A DNA stretch of 64,000 nt. Source: Pseudobutyrivibrio sp. MD2005 (GTDB taxonomy: Bacteria > Bacillota > Clostridia > Lachnospirales > Lachnospiraceae). Each line of letters begins with the position of its first letter. Position 1 is the stretch's first letter. A program made the position numbers and the translations under genes. The notes below the pieces were generated by a model. That model was not told where the DNA came from and did not search any database. It saw only the letters and a program-made list of their open reading frames with translations. Positions 53,085 through 62,807 of this stretch are shown one piece after another. Location: NCBI RefSeq assembly GCF_000621865.1, contig NZ_JHXE01000013.1:1-64000 (forward strand), written 5' to 3'.

Positions 53085-55388
53085 ATGGCAATTCTTAATC
53101 AGACCGAGCTTGAGAAACTTGAAAGCAAAGTCGCAATGGATAATCATGGTGTCATTGCTACCACGGATTTTGTTGATCCAGACGAGCTATACAAAGAGCT
53201 TATCGACAGGGTTCGTAAGTACCACCCAAACACCGACATTTCTATGATTGAAAAAGGCTACAATCTTGCCCACAAGGCCCACGAGGGTCAGGCGCGCAAG
53301 TCTGGAGAGCCTTATATCATCCATCCACTTTGTGTGGCTATTATCCTGGCAGATCTCGAACTAGATAAAGAAACAATCGTTGCGGGTCTTCTTCATGATG
53401 TTGTGGAGGACACTATCTACACTAAGGAAGAAATCGCAGCAGAGTTTTCCGAGGAAGTTGCCTTACTTGTTGATGGCGTCACCAAATTGGGCCAGTTAAA
53501 TTATGATGAGGATAAAGTAGAAATCCAGGCAGAAAATCTCCGTAAGATGTTTCTTGCCATGGCGAAGGATATCCGCGTAATCCTTATCAAGCTTGCTGAT
53601 AGATTGCACAACATGCGTACACTTAAGTACATGCGCCCAGAAAAGCAAAAAGAGAAGGCCAAGGAGACAATGGAGATTTATGCTCCTTTGGCACAGCGTC
53701 TTGGTATCAGCAAGGTGAAGATTGAGCTTGATGACCTTTCTCTTAAGTATCTTGAGCCAGAAGCATACTATGATTTAGTTGAAAAGATTGCTCTTAGAAA
53801 AGAGCAGCGTAATGAATACATTAATTCTCTTGTAGAGGATGTTTCTAAGCACATTAAAGCAGCTGAGATTCCTGCTGAAGTATACGGCAGAGCAAAGCAT
53901 TTCTTTAGTATTTACAAAAAGATGGTTAATCAAAATAAGACCATCGATCAGATATATGATTTATTTGCCGTTCGTATAATCGTTGATTCAATCAAGGACT
54001 GTTATGCAGCATTGGGTGTTATCCACGAAATGTACACCCCTATTCCAGGGCGTTTCAAGGATTATATTGCTATGCCTAAGCCTAATATGTACCAATCACT
54101 TCACACTACAGTCATTGGTCCAAATGGCTCACCATTCGAAATCCAAATTCGTACATACGAAATGCATCGTACTAGTGAATATGGTATCGCTGCTCACTGG
54201 AAATACAAGGAGAGCGGTGAAGGTTCTACAGTAGTTGGCGAAGAGGAAAAGCTTTCATGGCTTCGTGAAATCCTTGAATGGCAGAAAGAAATCTCTGATA
54301 ACAGGGAGTTTTCATCATTACTGAAGTCTGATCTTAATCTTTTCTCAGACACAGTATTCTGCTTCACACCAAGCGGTGATGTTAAGAACCTGCCTAACGG
54401 CTCTACACCTATCGATTTTGCTTACGCTATTCATTCGGCAGTCGGCAATCGTATGATTGGAGCAAAGGTTAATGGTAAGCTTGTTCCTATCGATTACGTC
54501 ATTCAAAATGGTGACCGAATCGAAATCGTCACATCAGGAAACACTAATGGCCCTAGCCGCGATTGGCTTAACATAGTCAAGAGCTCTCAGGCCAAGAATA
54601 AAATAAATCAGTGGTTCCGCAGCCAGTCAAAAGACGAAAATATTGCCAAAGGTAAGGAACTCATTATCAATTCGGCTAAGCAAAAGGGCATAGATTTAGG
54701 CGAGGTCAACAAGCCTAAATACCAAGAGCTTATCAAGAATAAATATGGCTTCCATAGCTGGGACGATTGTCTTGCTGCAGTGGGCCAGGGCGCTATAAAA
54801 GAAGGCGCTGTTATCAACAGAATGTTTTCTGAATGGCAGAAGGATCATCCTATCAAAGTTAGCGATGAGGATGTTCTTGCTGAGCATTCTGGTGGTAGCG
54901 AGAAAATCAAGCCAAAGTCTAAAAACGGTATTACAGTTAGCGGTTTGTACGATGTCTCAGTTCGTTTTTCAAAGTGCTGTAATCCAGTACCAGGTGACGA
55001 AATCGTTGGATTTGTCACACGAGGACGAGGTGTGTCTATTCATCGAACAGATTGTATCAATATGATTAATCTGCCTGAGTTCGAAAAGGAAAGACTTATC
55101 GAGGCTGAGTGGGCTGCAGGATTTGAAGAAGAGGGCAAGAAAGGCGGCGTATATCTTACCGAGATTAACATTTATGGAAACAATCGTACTGGCTTGCTTG
55201 TTGATATCACACGTATTTTCACAGAAAGAGAAATCGATATAGATTCTATACACTCAAAGACTAGCAAGCAGGGTGTTGCTACAATCACTATCAAGTTTGG
55301 CACTCAAAGCCGTGAGCAGCTGCGCTCCCTTGTGGAAAAGATTAAGCAGGTTGAGTCTATCATCGATGTAGAAAGACCTAGAGGATAG
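53085..55388 (+). CDS. rel: Bifunctional (p)ppGpp synthetase/hydrolase Rel
   Basis: The 767-residue protein has the full Rel layout. An HD hydrolase (about 50-200) contains HDVVEDT and RLHNMRTLK, followed by a synthetase domain (about 235-360, DLFAVRIIVD, KPNMYQSLHTTV), a TGS domain (about 405-465), a zinc-finger region (SKCCNPVPGDEI near 630) and a C-terminal ACT domain (about 690-765). It makes and breaks the stringent-response alarmone. The start at 53085 follows GGAAGGTGGTG. It heads the operon that continues with the MBL hydrolase, HemZ and HisS. Confidence 0.97.
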   Translation: MAILNQTELEKLESKVAMDNHGVIATTDFVDPDELYKELIDRVRKYHPNTDISMIEKGYNLAHKAHEGQARKSGEPYIIHPLCVAIILADLELDKETIVAGLLHDVVEDTIYTKEEIAAEFSEEVALLVDGVTKLGQLNYDEDKVEIQAENLRKMFLAMAKDIRVILIKLADRLHNMRTLKYMRPEKQKEKAKETMEIYAPLAQRLGISKVKIELDDLSLKYLEPEAYYDLVEKIALRKEQRNEYINSLVEDVSKHIKAAEIPAEVYGRAKHFFSIYKKMVNQNKTIDQIYDLFAVRIIVDSIKDCYAALGVIHEMYTPIPGRFKDYIAMPKPNMYQSLHTTVIGPNGSPFEIQIRTYEMHRTSEYGIAAHWKYKESGEGSTVVGEEEKLSWLREILEWQKEISDNREFSSLLKSDLNLFSDTVFCFTPSGDVKNLPNGSTPIDFAYAIHSAVGNRMIGAKVNGKLVPIDYVIQNGDRIEIVTSGNTNGPSRDWLNIVKSSQAKNKINQWFRSQSKDENIAKGKELIINSAKQKGIDLGEVNKPKYQELIKNKYGFHSWDDCLAAVGQGAIKEGAVINRMFSEWQKDHPIKVSDEDVLAEHSGGSEKIKPKSKNGITVSGLYDVSVRFSKCCNPVPGDEIVGFVTRGRGVSIHRTDCINMINLPEFEKERLIEAEWAAGFEEEGKKGGVYLTEINIYGNNRTGLLVDITRIFTEREIDIDSIHSKTSKQGVATITIKFGTQSREQLRSLVEKIKQVESIIDVERPRG

Positions 55389-55389
55389 A

Positions 55390-56013
55390 ATGAAAGTAGG
55401 AAAGGTTCTTTTACCGGCTGCAGCTGAAAATTGCTATGTGGCCATTAATGAACAGACTAACGAATCAATAATTATAGATCCAGGCTCAGCAGCAGAACGC
55501 ATTAAAAATGCTGTTGCTCAGACTGGCACAACACCAGTGGCAATTCTTTTGACACATGGTCATTTTGATCATGCGGGAGAAGCTGCTACAATTGCAAAGG
55601 AATACAATATCAAAATATATGCTCATGAAGCTCAAGAGGAGGAACTCAAGAATCCTTCTCTGAACCTTTCTGGAGCAATGTATGGTAGCAGTGAGTCTTA
55701 TAAGGCAGACTGTTTCCTTAAGGATGATCAGGAAATGGATTTAGCTGGTATGCATTTTAAATGTTTGTTTACTCCTGGTCATACACCTGGTGGTTGTTGT
55801 TTTTATTTCCCTGATGCAGGTGTAGTATTCACTGGCGATACACTGTTCTGCGGTTCGGTAGGCAGAACAGATTTCCCTGGCGGCTCAATGAGACAGCTTG
55901 TGAATTCAATCCGTTCAAAGCTGATGACGCTACCAGACGATACCATTTGCTATCCAGGCCATAACACGCCTACAACAATTGAAGAAGAGAGGATATACAA
56001 TCCATACCTATGA
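55390..56013 (+). CDS. MBL-fold hydrolase (glyoxalase II-like)
   Basis: The 207-residue protein has the metallo-beta-lactamase metal sites: LTHGHFDHAGE near 57-67, the His in TPGHTPGG near 131-138, FTGDTLFCGSVGR near 152-164 and the last His in YPGHNTPT. Such small MBL proteins of the YcbL/glyoxalase II group hydrolyse thioesters or related bonds; the substrate is unknown. It begins 1 base after the rel stop, and its TGA overlaps the next ATG (ATGA), as in many Clostridia. Confidence 0.93.
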   Translation: MKVGKVLLPAAAENCYVAINEQTNESIIIDPGSAAERIKNAVAQTGTTPVAILLTHGHFDHAGEAATIAKEYNIKIYAHEAQEEELKNPSLNLSGAMYGSSESYKADCFLKDDQEMDLAGMHFKCLFTPGHTPGGCCFYFPDAGVVFTGDTLFCGSVGRTDFPGGSMRQLVNSIRSKLMTLPDDTICYPGHNTPTTIEEERIYNPYL

Positions 56014-57449
56014 TATACGTAAGGTTGAATGAAGATAATTTTGAATATGATATTTATTCATTAGTAAAGGCCTTCTATCCAAAGGAGGAGGTGCGAATAG
56101 GCACCGAAGCTGCTCCAGAGGATGAAGGGCTTTTATTTTGTATGAATGTGAACTATGAGGATCATAAGCTCACGTTAGATGGCCGAGAGATTGAAATCGA
56201 TTATTCTAACAGGCCTGATACTAAAAATAGATTAAAGCTTGCTATCTACGAAAGCTTAAGCGCACGCACGGGAAAGACTTTGCCATGGGGCACGCTTACA
56301 GGTATTCGTCCTACAAAGATTTCGCTTGGAATGATAGAAAACGGAGCAAGTGATGAGCAGGTCGCAGCCTACATGAAGGAGACTTATCTTACATCTCAGG
56401 AAAAGATAGATCTTAGCCTTCAGGTTTCCCATATGGAACATAAGCTGCTATCAAAGATTGATTATGATAATGGTTATTCTGTCTACATTGGCATTCCCTT
56501 TTGTCCAAGCACATGCTTGTATTGTTCTTTTACTTCTTACCCAATTGGATTGTGGACTAAAAAGCTGGATGATTATTTAGCAGCTCTTGAAAAGGAAATG
56601 GCTTTTACCGCAGAGGCATGTAAGGGAAAGAGTCTTACCACGATTTATATTGGTGGCGGAACACCTACCTCTTTGGACGAAGAGCATATGGAAAAGCTGC
56701 TTTCATTGGTAGACAAATACTTCGATACAGAATCATTGCTGGAATACACAATCGAGGCAGGCCGTCCAGATTCAATCACATATGAAAAGCTTCAGGTTAT
56801 GAAGAATCATCCTGTGACACGAATCTCCATCAATCCACAGACAATGAATCAAAAGACATTGGATTTGATTGGGCGTTTCCACAAGGTAGAGGATATACAC
56901 AAGGTATTCGGCTGGGCTAGAGAGCTTGGATTCGACAATATCAATATGGACATGATTCTTGGTTTGCCGGGTGAGACAATCGATGATGTGAAATACACAT
57001 TGGATGAAATCAAGAAGCTGGCTCCTGATAATCTGACAGTACATTCCCTTGCTCTTAAGCATTCTGCTCGATTAAATATAGATAGGGAAGCCTATGATGA
57101 TTATTTGATTGATAATTCCCAGAGTCATATGGATATTTGTCTTGAGGCAGCAAAAGATATGGGCATGGAACCATATTATTTGTATCGCCAGAAGAATATG
57201 GCTGCTAATCTTGAAAACATAGGTTATGCTACTGCTGGCAAAGAGGGGCTTTATAATATCTTGATAATGGAAGAAAAACAAACTATAATGGCACTTGGTT
57301 GTGGCACTGCCTGCAAGTTTGTTACAGATCATGGTGCTACAGTTACACGATGTGAAAATGTCAAGGATGTCCAGCTTTACATGGATCGAATTGATGAAAT
57401 GATAGATAGAAAAAGAGAAAGACTTAGAGAGGATTTAAAATGGCTTTAA
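56010..57449 (+). CDS. hemZ: Coproporphyrinogen dehydrogenase-like radical SAM protein HemZ
   Basis: The 479-residue protein has an N-terminal segment (about 1-155) typical of HemZ and a radical SAM core with the cluster motif CPSTCLYC (about 168-175) and IYIGGGTPTS (about 212-221). The HemN-type C-terminus includes PYYLYRQKNMAANLENIGYA. It belongs to the HemN/HemW group. HemZ was named as an oxygen-independent coproporphyrinogen oxidase, but the real activity in these strict anaerobes is uncertain, and a HemW-like role is possible. It overlaps both its neighbours, the MBL gene and hisS. Confidence 0.9.
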   Translation: MIYVRLNEDNFEYDIYSLVKAFYPKEEVRIGTEAAPEDEGLLFCMNVNYEDHKLTLDGREIEIDYSNRPDTKNRLKLAIYESLSARTGKTLPWGTLTGIRPTKISLGMIENGASDEQVAAYMKETYLTSQEKIDLSLQVSHMEHKLLSKIDYDNGYSVYIGIPFCPSTCLYCSFTSYPIGLWTKKLDDYLAALEKEMAFTAEACKGKSLTTIYIGGGTPTSLDEEHMEKLLSLVDKYFDTESLLEYTIEAGRPDSITYEKLQVMKNHPVTRISINPQTMNQKTLDLIGRFHKVEDIHKVFGWARELGFDNINMDMILGLPGETIDDVKYTLDEIKKLAPDNLTVHSLALKHSARLNIDREAYDDYLIDNSQSHMDICLEAAKDMGMEPYYLYRQKNMAANLENIGYATAGKEGLYNILIMEEKQTIMALGCGTACKFVTDHGATVTRCENVKDVQLYMDRIDEMIDRKRERLREDLKWL

Positions 57450-58699
57450 ACAAGAAACCAGTCAATGGAATGAAGGATATACTTCCATACGAGATGGAAG
57501 TAAGAGACTATGTTACTTCAATAATCAAAGAAACATACCGTTCATTTGGATTTACACCTATCGAGACACCAGCTATGGAATCGATTGGCAATCTTTCAAA
57601 TAAGCAGGGTGGCGAAAACGAAAAGCTTATCTTTAAGGTTATGAAGCGTGGCGAAAAGCTTAATATCCCTGAGGCTCAAAGTGAAGAAGATGTTGTTGAT
57701 TTTGGTATGAGATACGATCTTACAGTTCCACTTTGCAGATTCTACTCTAATCACGCCAATGAATTAACATCTCCATTCAAGGCACTTCAGATTGGTTCTG
57801 TTTGGAGAGCAGATAGACCACAGCGTGGACGTTACAGACAGTTTACACAGTGCGATATCGATATATTGGGCGAGCCAAGCAACCTTGCTGAAATAGAGCT
57901 TATTCTTGCTACAACAACTACACTTGGCAGAATCGGATTTAAGAATTTCGAGATTCGTATAAATGAGCGTAGAATTCTTAAGGCTATGGCAGCATATGCT
58001 GGATTCGCTGAGGAAGATTACGATTCAATTTTTATCACACTTGATAAGATGGATAAGATAGGTCTTGATGGAGTATCAAAGGAGCTTCTTGAAGCTGGTT
58101 ACCCACAGGAGTCTATTGATAAATATGTTGAGCTGTTTGGTGCTCTTGAAAATGTCAAGGATGTTGCTGCAGGTATGGATGTTTTACTATCTAAGCTTGG
58201 TGAATTCCTTGATGAAGAGGTTGCTGATTGGATGCGTGAAATTGCTACAGCTGTTAATGCAACTAAGGAAGCACAGTTTGAGCTTGTATTCGATCCAACA
58301 CTTGTTAGAGGTATGAGCTATTATACTGGAACAATTTTCGAAATCGCTATTCCTGAGTTTGGTGGAAGCTGCGGTGGCGGCGGACGTTACGATAAGATGA
58401 TTGGTAATTTCACAGGACAGAATACACCAGCATGTGGATTCTCAATCGGTTTTGAAAGAATCATTCTTCTTCTTATGGAGCAGGGCTTCAAGGTACCTGG
58501 AGCTAATAAGAAGGTAGCTTATTTAGTAGAAAAAGGATATCCAGCAGAGAAGCTTGCAGATGTTATGGCACAGGCAAAGGCTGCACGAGCTGAAGGCCAG
58601 ACAGTGCTTGTAGTACGAATGAATAAGAATAAAAAGTTCCAGAAGGAACAGCTCTCAAACGAGGGCTATGAAGAATTTGTTGAGTTCTTTAATAGATAA
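57440..58699 (+). CDS. hisS: Histidyl-tRNA synthetase
   Basis: The 419-residue protein is a class II synthetase with GMKDILPYE at the N-terminus, motif 2 around WRADRPQRGRYRQFTQCD, the HisRS signature LVRGMSYYTGTIFE, and motif 3 in CGFSIGFERI. The C-terminal anticodon-binding domain (about 330-419) ends in FVEFFNR. It charges tRNA-His. Its ATG lies inside the last codons of hemZ, so it is coupled to it. A strong two-way terminator follows. Confidence 0.97.
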   Translation: MALNKKPVNGMKDILPYEMEVRDYVTSIIKETYRSFGFTPIETPAMESIGNLSNKQGGENEKLIFKVMKRGEKLNIPEAQSEEDVVDFGMRYDLTVPLCRFYSNHANELTSPFKALQIGSVWRADRPQRGRYRQFTQCDIDILGEPSNLAEIELILATTTTLGRIGFKNFEIRINERRILKAMAAYAGFAEEDYDSIFITLDKMDKIGLDGVSKELLEAGYPQESIDKYVELFGALENVKDVAAGMDVLLSKLGEFLDEEVADWMREIATAVNATKEAQFELVFDPTLVRGMSYYTGTIFEIAIPEFGGSCGGGGRYDKMIGNFTGQNTPACGFSIGFERIILLLMEQGFKVPGANKKVAYLVEKGYPAEKLADVMAQAKAARAEGQTVLVVRMNKNKKFQKEQLSNEGYEEFVEFFNR

Positions 58700-58703
58700 A
58701 AAT

Positions 58704-58751
58704 AATCCCCTGTACATATCAATCATTGTGATATGTACAGGGGATTTTGTT
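58704..58751. terminator. Bidirectional 18-bp hairpin terminator
   Basis: AATCCCCTGTACATATCA (58704-58721) pairs perfectly with 58729-58746 across a 7-base loop. T- and A-rich flanks serve hisS on the plus strand and the convergent membrane-protein gene on the minus strand. Confidence 0.93.
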
Positions 58752-58754
58752 GTC

Positions 58755-59837
58755 TTAATCTAATTTTAAATCTCCGTCGTGGACCCAATTAAGTTGTCTG
58801 GCAACAGTGTTGAACAATGGGCAAAGGACAGCTGGAAGCACAAAGCAAATGAGTATGAGGCCTGCCCAATCCATAGTAGTGATTGCTGTCTTTGTGCCAG
58901 CAGCAATATCATTAAGCCAGCCTGTGTATACACCAATCTGTCCAACGAAACCGCAGGTTCCCATACCTGAAGAAACAGGTGTACCGTTCATCTCAAGCTT
59001 AAATAAGCAAGTGGCAAGTGGACCAGTGATTGCTGAGCAAAGAATTGGTGAAATCCAAATGCGAGGATTCTTGATTATATTTGGCATCTGTAACATGGAT
59101 GTGCCTATTCCCTGAGAGATAAGGCCGCCCCATTTGTTTTCTTTGAAACTCATTACAGCAAAACCAACCATTTGAGCACAGCAGCCAGCAACGGCAGCAC
59201 CACCAGCAAGACCTGTAAGCGATAATGCAGCGCAAATTGCGGCAGATGAAATAGGTAATGTAAGAGCGATACCCACAATTACAGATACGAGAATTCCCAT
59301 GATGAATGGCTGTTTTGTGGTAGCCCACATAATCAATGTTCCAACTGAGCTTGCGGCTTTGCCGAGGGCAGGTGCCCACCAAGCTGATAACCCAACACCT
59401 ACTGCGATTGTGGCAAGAGGTGTAATTAGAATATCGATTTTTGTTTCTTTTGAAACGGCCTTACCGATTTCTGCTGAAATAATGGCAATAAATAAAACAG
59501 CAAGAGGACCGCCGGCTTTACCAAGGGCATTTGAGGCAAATCCTACAGTACTCAGTGAGAATAGTACCAAAGGAGGTGCTTGAAGTGCGTATCCAATAGC
59601 AATGGCCATTGCTGGGCCACTCATTGCTGAAGCAAGTCCACCAACGGTATATTCTGCATCACCAACTGTAGCAACAGTAGTGGTCAAAAATCCAATACCA
59701 AACTGTGTTCCTATTGTATTGATGATTGTTCCGATTAGAAGTGAACAGAACAAACCTTGGGCCATGGCGCCCAGTGCATCAATAAGGTATCTTTTTACCG
59801 AGATTTCGATATTCTTTCTTTTTAAAAACTCTTTCAT
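58755..59837 (-). CDS. PfoR / PTS EIIC-like integral membrane protein
   Basis: The 360-residue protein has about eight to ten membrane helices and matches the PTS_EIIC_2 / PfoR superfamily: it begins with a short basic stretch (KRKNIEISVKRYLID), then GAMAQGLFCSLLIGTI. GQIGVYTGWL follows near the C-terminus. PfoR was first described as a regulator of perfringolysin O, but the family looks like sugar-permease EIIC proteins without the cytosolic phosphorylation domains. No EIIA or EIIB gene adjoins it. Its substrate and function are unknown. Confidence 0.85.
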   Translation of the reverse strand: MKEFLKRKNIEISVKRYLIDALGAMAQGLFCSLLIGTIINTIGTQFGIGFLTTTVATVGDAEYTVGGLASAMSGPAMAIAIGYALQAPPLVLFSLSTVGFASNALGKAGGPLAVLFIAIISAEIGKAVSKETKIDILITPLATIAVGVGLSAWWAPALGKAASSVGTLIMWATTKQPFIMGILVSVIVGIALTLPISSAAICAALSLTGLAGGAAVAGCCAQMVGFAVMSFKENKWGGLISQGIGTSMLQMPNIIKNPRIWISPILCSAITGPLATCLFKLEMNGTPVSSGMGTCGFVGQIGVYTGWLNDIAAGTKTAITTMDWAGLILICFVLPAVLCPLFNTVARQLNWVHDGDLKLD

Positions 59838-59994
59838 GACAAACTTTCTCCTAATTTAAAAATACAATTGAATTTATTATAACTAAAGGGCTTGCGTTAG
59901 ACTAGCAAAAGTTAAGTATTATAAAATGTATTTGTCTATATCACCCATATGAAATAAAATATATGTAATAGATTTGATTTATTGAGGGGAAAAT

Positions 59995-60342
59995 ATGCAC
60001 GAGTTGGCTGTCACAGAATACGTTTATAATATAGTCAAAAAACAGGCTGAGTTGAATAACGTAAACAAAGTAGAAAAGATTAATCTATTGATTGGAGACC
60101 AGTGTGACTACGTCCCAGAAATAATAGAAGAATATCTGCAAGTGATGAGTGAAGATTCACTACTTGATGGCGTAAAAGTTTGTGCAAAAATCAAAGAATC
60201 AAAGGTGCTCTGTAAAGATTGCGGCGCGCAGTTTACTCGCCATGAGTTTGACGGGAAGTGCCCAAAGTGCGGAAGTGAAAATCTAAAGCTTAATCGTTGC
60301 ACGGATTTTATAGTCGATAATATTGAGGCATCACAGGAATAG
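59995..60342 (+). CDS. hypA: Hydrogenase nickel-incorporation protein HypA
   Basis: The 115-residue protein begins MHELAVTEYV, with the conserved nickel-binding His2, and has a zinc site formed by CKDCG and CPKCG (about residues 73-76 and 92-95). HypA delivers nickel during [NiFe]-hydrogenase maturation. No hydrogenase or other hyp gene is in the window, so the partner genes must be elsewhere, or the protein serves another nickel enzyme. An MgtC-like gene starts 9 bases later. Confidence 0.92.
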   Translation: MHELAVTEYVYNIVKKQAELNNVNKVEKINLLIGDQCDYVPEIIEEYLQVMSEDSLLDGVKVCAKIKESKVLCKDCGAQFTRHEFDGKCPKCGSENLKLNRCTDFIVDNIEASQE

Positions 60343-60351
60343 GAGAAAAAT

Positions 60352-61047
60352 ATGGTAAATACGGTTATTGATTATTTGCAGGGGAATAGTGATATGGCGG
60401 TGGCTATTCGTCTTTTGCTAGCGACTTTCTGCGGCAGTCTGATAGGCTGGGAGCGTGTAGTAAGACGTCATAGTGCAGGAATTAGGACTTTTGCACTTGT
60501 GAGCCTTGGGTCTGCAGTTGCAGCAGTGTTAAACATTTATCTTGCTATGATACCGGATATGAATGCTGATGTTAGCCGTATCCCTGCAGGAGTTGTTAGC
60601 GGCATAGGCTTCCTTGGCGCAGGAACAATTATTGTAACTGGCAGAAACCAAATCAAGGGACTTACAACGGCAGCCTCGTTGTGGGTGGCATCTTGCATGG
60701 GCATGGCTTTTGGCGCAGGGTACATCACGGTAGGTCTTGTGTGTTTTGGTTTTGTGATGGTTGCCAATATCATATTGGTACACGTTAGCCAAAAAATAGA
60801 GGAAAACAGCCGTTACGTTAGTTTATATATAGAAGTTGAAGAGACAAACGGTGTCAAAAAGCTTAAAAAGAAGTTTATTGAGCTGGGATATCATATCAGC
60901 AGCATGAATAAGACCAAGGACAAGACTTTGTCAGGAAGTGATACAGCGCTTATGATTGAGCTTGATTTTGGTAGAAAGCATTATCATCAGGAACTTATTG
61001 ATGAGTTGAACAATCTGGATTTTGTCAGTTATCTAGAAGAAGTATAG
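60352..61047 (+). CDS. MgtC/SapB family membrane protein
   Basis: The 231-residue protein has about four to five membrane helices in the first 145 residues with the family motifs GSLIGWERVVRRHSAGIRT and SGIGFLGAGTII. A soluble ACT-like C-terminal domain (about 150-231) follows. MgtC proteins are linked to magnesium limitation and acid stress; SapB-like relatives are common in Clostridia. It lies 9 bases after hypA and 18 before the HerA-like gene. It is not clear that the three share a function. Confidence 0.92.
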   Translation: MVNTVIDYLQGNSDMAVAIRLLLATFCGSLIGWERVVRRHSAGIRTFALVSLGSAVAAVLNIYLAMIPDMNADVSRIPAGVVSGIGFLGAGTIIVTGRNQIKGLTTAASLWVASCMGMAFGAGYITVGLVCFGFVMVANIILVHVSQKIEENSRYVSLYIEVEETNGVKKLKKKFIELGYHISSMNKTKDKTLSGSDTALMIELDFGRKHYHQELIDELNNLDFVSYLEEV

Positions 61048-61065
61048 CGGTAGTGGAGGAACAAT

Positions 61066-62643
61066 ATGATTAGAGATGGAAAGATATGGGTAGGAAACAC
61101 AGAAGCAGGAGAGCCAGTGTACATGCTTCCTAAAATGGCTAATAGACATGGACTTGTTGCAGGTGCAACAGGAACTGGTAAGACAATCACATTAAAGGTG
61201 CTTGCGGAATCATTTTCAGATATGGGTGTGCCTGTATTTCTTGCAGATGTTAAAGGCGATATTGCAGGGATGATAAATGCCGGTACTGATAGTGAGGATA
61301 TGCAAAAGCGAATTGCAAAATTCGGATTAAACGATTATGGATTCAATTTCCACAATTATCCAGTGACATTATGGGATGTATATGGCAAAAATGGAATTCA
61401 GGTGCGTACAACTATCACTGAAATTGGACCGCTTTTATTGTCAAGAATTCTAGATTTAAATGAAATGCAAAGCGATATTTTGGCTATTGTATTTAAAATT
61501 GCAGATGACAATAATTTAGCGCTTATAGATACTAAAGATTTAAAGTCTATGCTTAATTATGTTTCAGAAAATAATAAGGAATTTGCTGCCGAGTATGGAA
61601 AGCTTAGCCCACAGAGCTTGGGCGCTATTCAGCGTGCTGTTGTATCACTGGAAATAGCCGGAGGCGACCAGTTCTTTGGTGAGCCAGCCCTTGATATCCG
61701 TGATTGGCTTACAGTTGGCGAGCAGGGCCGCGGCATGATTCATATTCTTGATAGCCAGAATCTTGTTAGCAACGGAACACTTTATTCGTCATTCCTCTTG
61801 TGGATGCTTTCTGAACTGTTTGAAATCATGCCAGAGGTTGGAGATTTGGATAAGCCTAAGATGGTATTCTTCTTTGACGAAGCGCACTTGCTATTTAAGG
61901 ATATGCCAAAAGCATTATTAGATAAAATAGAGCAGGTAGTGAAGCTTATACGTTCTAAGGGCGTTGGTGTCTATTTTATTACCCAGAATCCTCGTGATAT
62001 TCCAAATGGTGTGTTGGCACAGCTTGGAAATAAGGTGCAGCACGCACTTCATGCATACACACCTACAGAGCAAAAGGCTTTGAAGGCTGCGGCTGATTCA
62101 TATAGAGAAAATCCTGCGTTTGACACTGCAGAAGTGATTGAAACATTAGGAACAGGAGAGGCTGTAACATCATTCTTACAGGAAGATGGAACGCCTACAA
62201 TGGTTGAAAAGGTGTCTGTTTTACCACCACAGTCTAGAATGGGTGGAGTAGATGAAGCTACGAGAAATAATGCAATAATGGGAAGCATGCTTTACTCGAA
62301 ATATGCAAATGCTGTAGATCCTGAATCTGCATACGAATTGCTCCAAAGAATTGGCGCTGAAAAGGCTGAGGCAGCCCAAAAGGCAAAAGAAGAGGCAGAA
62401 GTTGCTAAGGCGGCTGCAAAAGAGCAGGCAGCTAAAGAAAAGGCTGCTGAACGTGAAAAAGAGAAGGAGGCTAATCGTAAGAAACGTGCAGCTAAGTCTG
62501 TTGGAACAACTGTAGCTGGTACGGTAGGCCGAGAAGTAGGCAAAACAGTTGGTAAAAAATTTGGAGGAAAGTTTGGGCAGACGTTAGGTGGCAACACTGG
62601 AGCACAGCTTTTTAGAGGCATTCTTAATACATTGCTAAAATAA
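61066..62643 (+). CDS. HerA/YjgR-like ATPase (DUF853)
   Basis: The 525-residue protein has a P-loop GATGTGKTITLK near residues 32-43, a Walker B FFFDEAHLL near 268-276, and the family's FITQNPRDIPNGVLAQLGNK region. The C-terminal end (about 440-525) is first charged and Ala/Glu/Lys-rich, then Gly-rich (VGREVGKTVGKKFGG). It belongs to the DUF853 branch of HerA-like helicases/ATPases, whose role is not well defined; DNA processing is the usual guess. An AGTGGAGG ribosome site precedes the ATG. A terminator follows. Confidence 0.92.
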   Translation: MIRDGKIWVGNTEAGEPVYMLPKMANRHGLVAGATGTGKTITLKVLAESFSDMGVPVFLADVKGDIAGMINAGTDSEDMQKRIAKFGLNDYGFNFHNYPVTLWDVYGKNGIQVRTTITEIGPLLLSRILDLNEMQSDILAIVFKIADDNNLALIDTKDLKSMLNYVSENNKEFAAEYGKLSPQSLGAIQRAVVSLEIAGGDQFFGEPALDIRDWLTVGEQGRGMIHILDSQNLVSNGTLYSSFLLWMLSELFEIMPEVGDLDKPKMVFFFDEAHLLFKDMPKALLDKIEQVVKLIRSKGVGVYFITQNPRDIPNGVLAQLGNKVQHALHAYTPTEQKALKAAADSYRENPAFDTAEVIETLGTGEAVTSFLQEDGTPTMVEKVSVLPPQSRMGGVDEATRNNAIMGSMLYSKYANAVDPESAYELLQRIGAEKAEAAQKAKEEAEVAKAAAKEQAAKEKAAEREKEKEANRKKRAAKSVGTTVAGTVGREVGKTVGKKFGGKFGQTLGGNTGAQLFRGILNTLLK

Positions 62644-62655
62644 AATAATACTTAG

Positions 62656-62685
62656 GACCATTGGCTTAGCCAGTGGTCTTTTTTT
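62656..62685 (+). terminator. Rho-independent terminator
   Basis: GACCATTGGC pairs with GCCAGTGGTC (one G-T pair) and is followed by a run of T. It ends the hypA/MgtC/HerA-like run. Confidence 0.9.
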
Positions 62686-62732
62686 CTCTAGTTGATAGTT
62701 TTTATTGATAAGAAAAAAATGTGAAAAAAGTG

Positions 62733-62784
62733 TTGACTTCAAACCTGCATTAGGTTATGATAACCGCAGTTAGCAATGGCTAAC
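62733..62784 (+). promoter_or_regulatory. Promoter with two inverted-repeat operators before DUF3793/flavodoxin
   Basis: TTGACT (62733-62738) and TATGAT (62756-62761) with 17-base spacing form a near-consensus promoter. GGTTATGATAACC (62753-62765), a perfect palindrome, covers the -10. GTTAGCAATGGCTAAC (62769-62784), a second perfect palindrome, covers the transcription start. This is the look of a repressor site, perhaps metal-dependent (DtxR/Fur type), fitting a flavodoxin made under iron limitation. Confidence 0.7.
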
Positions 62785-62807
62785 ATGACGAGGGGGAAGC
62801 TAACATC

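Noticed and set aside
62720-62735. TGTGA and TGTTG 11 bp apart before DUF3793 as a ninth regulon site
   Set aside because: The second half is a mismatch and overlaps a near-consensus -35 (TTGACT) in a promoter that does not need activation; it looks coincidental.
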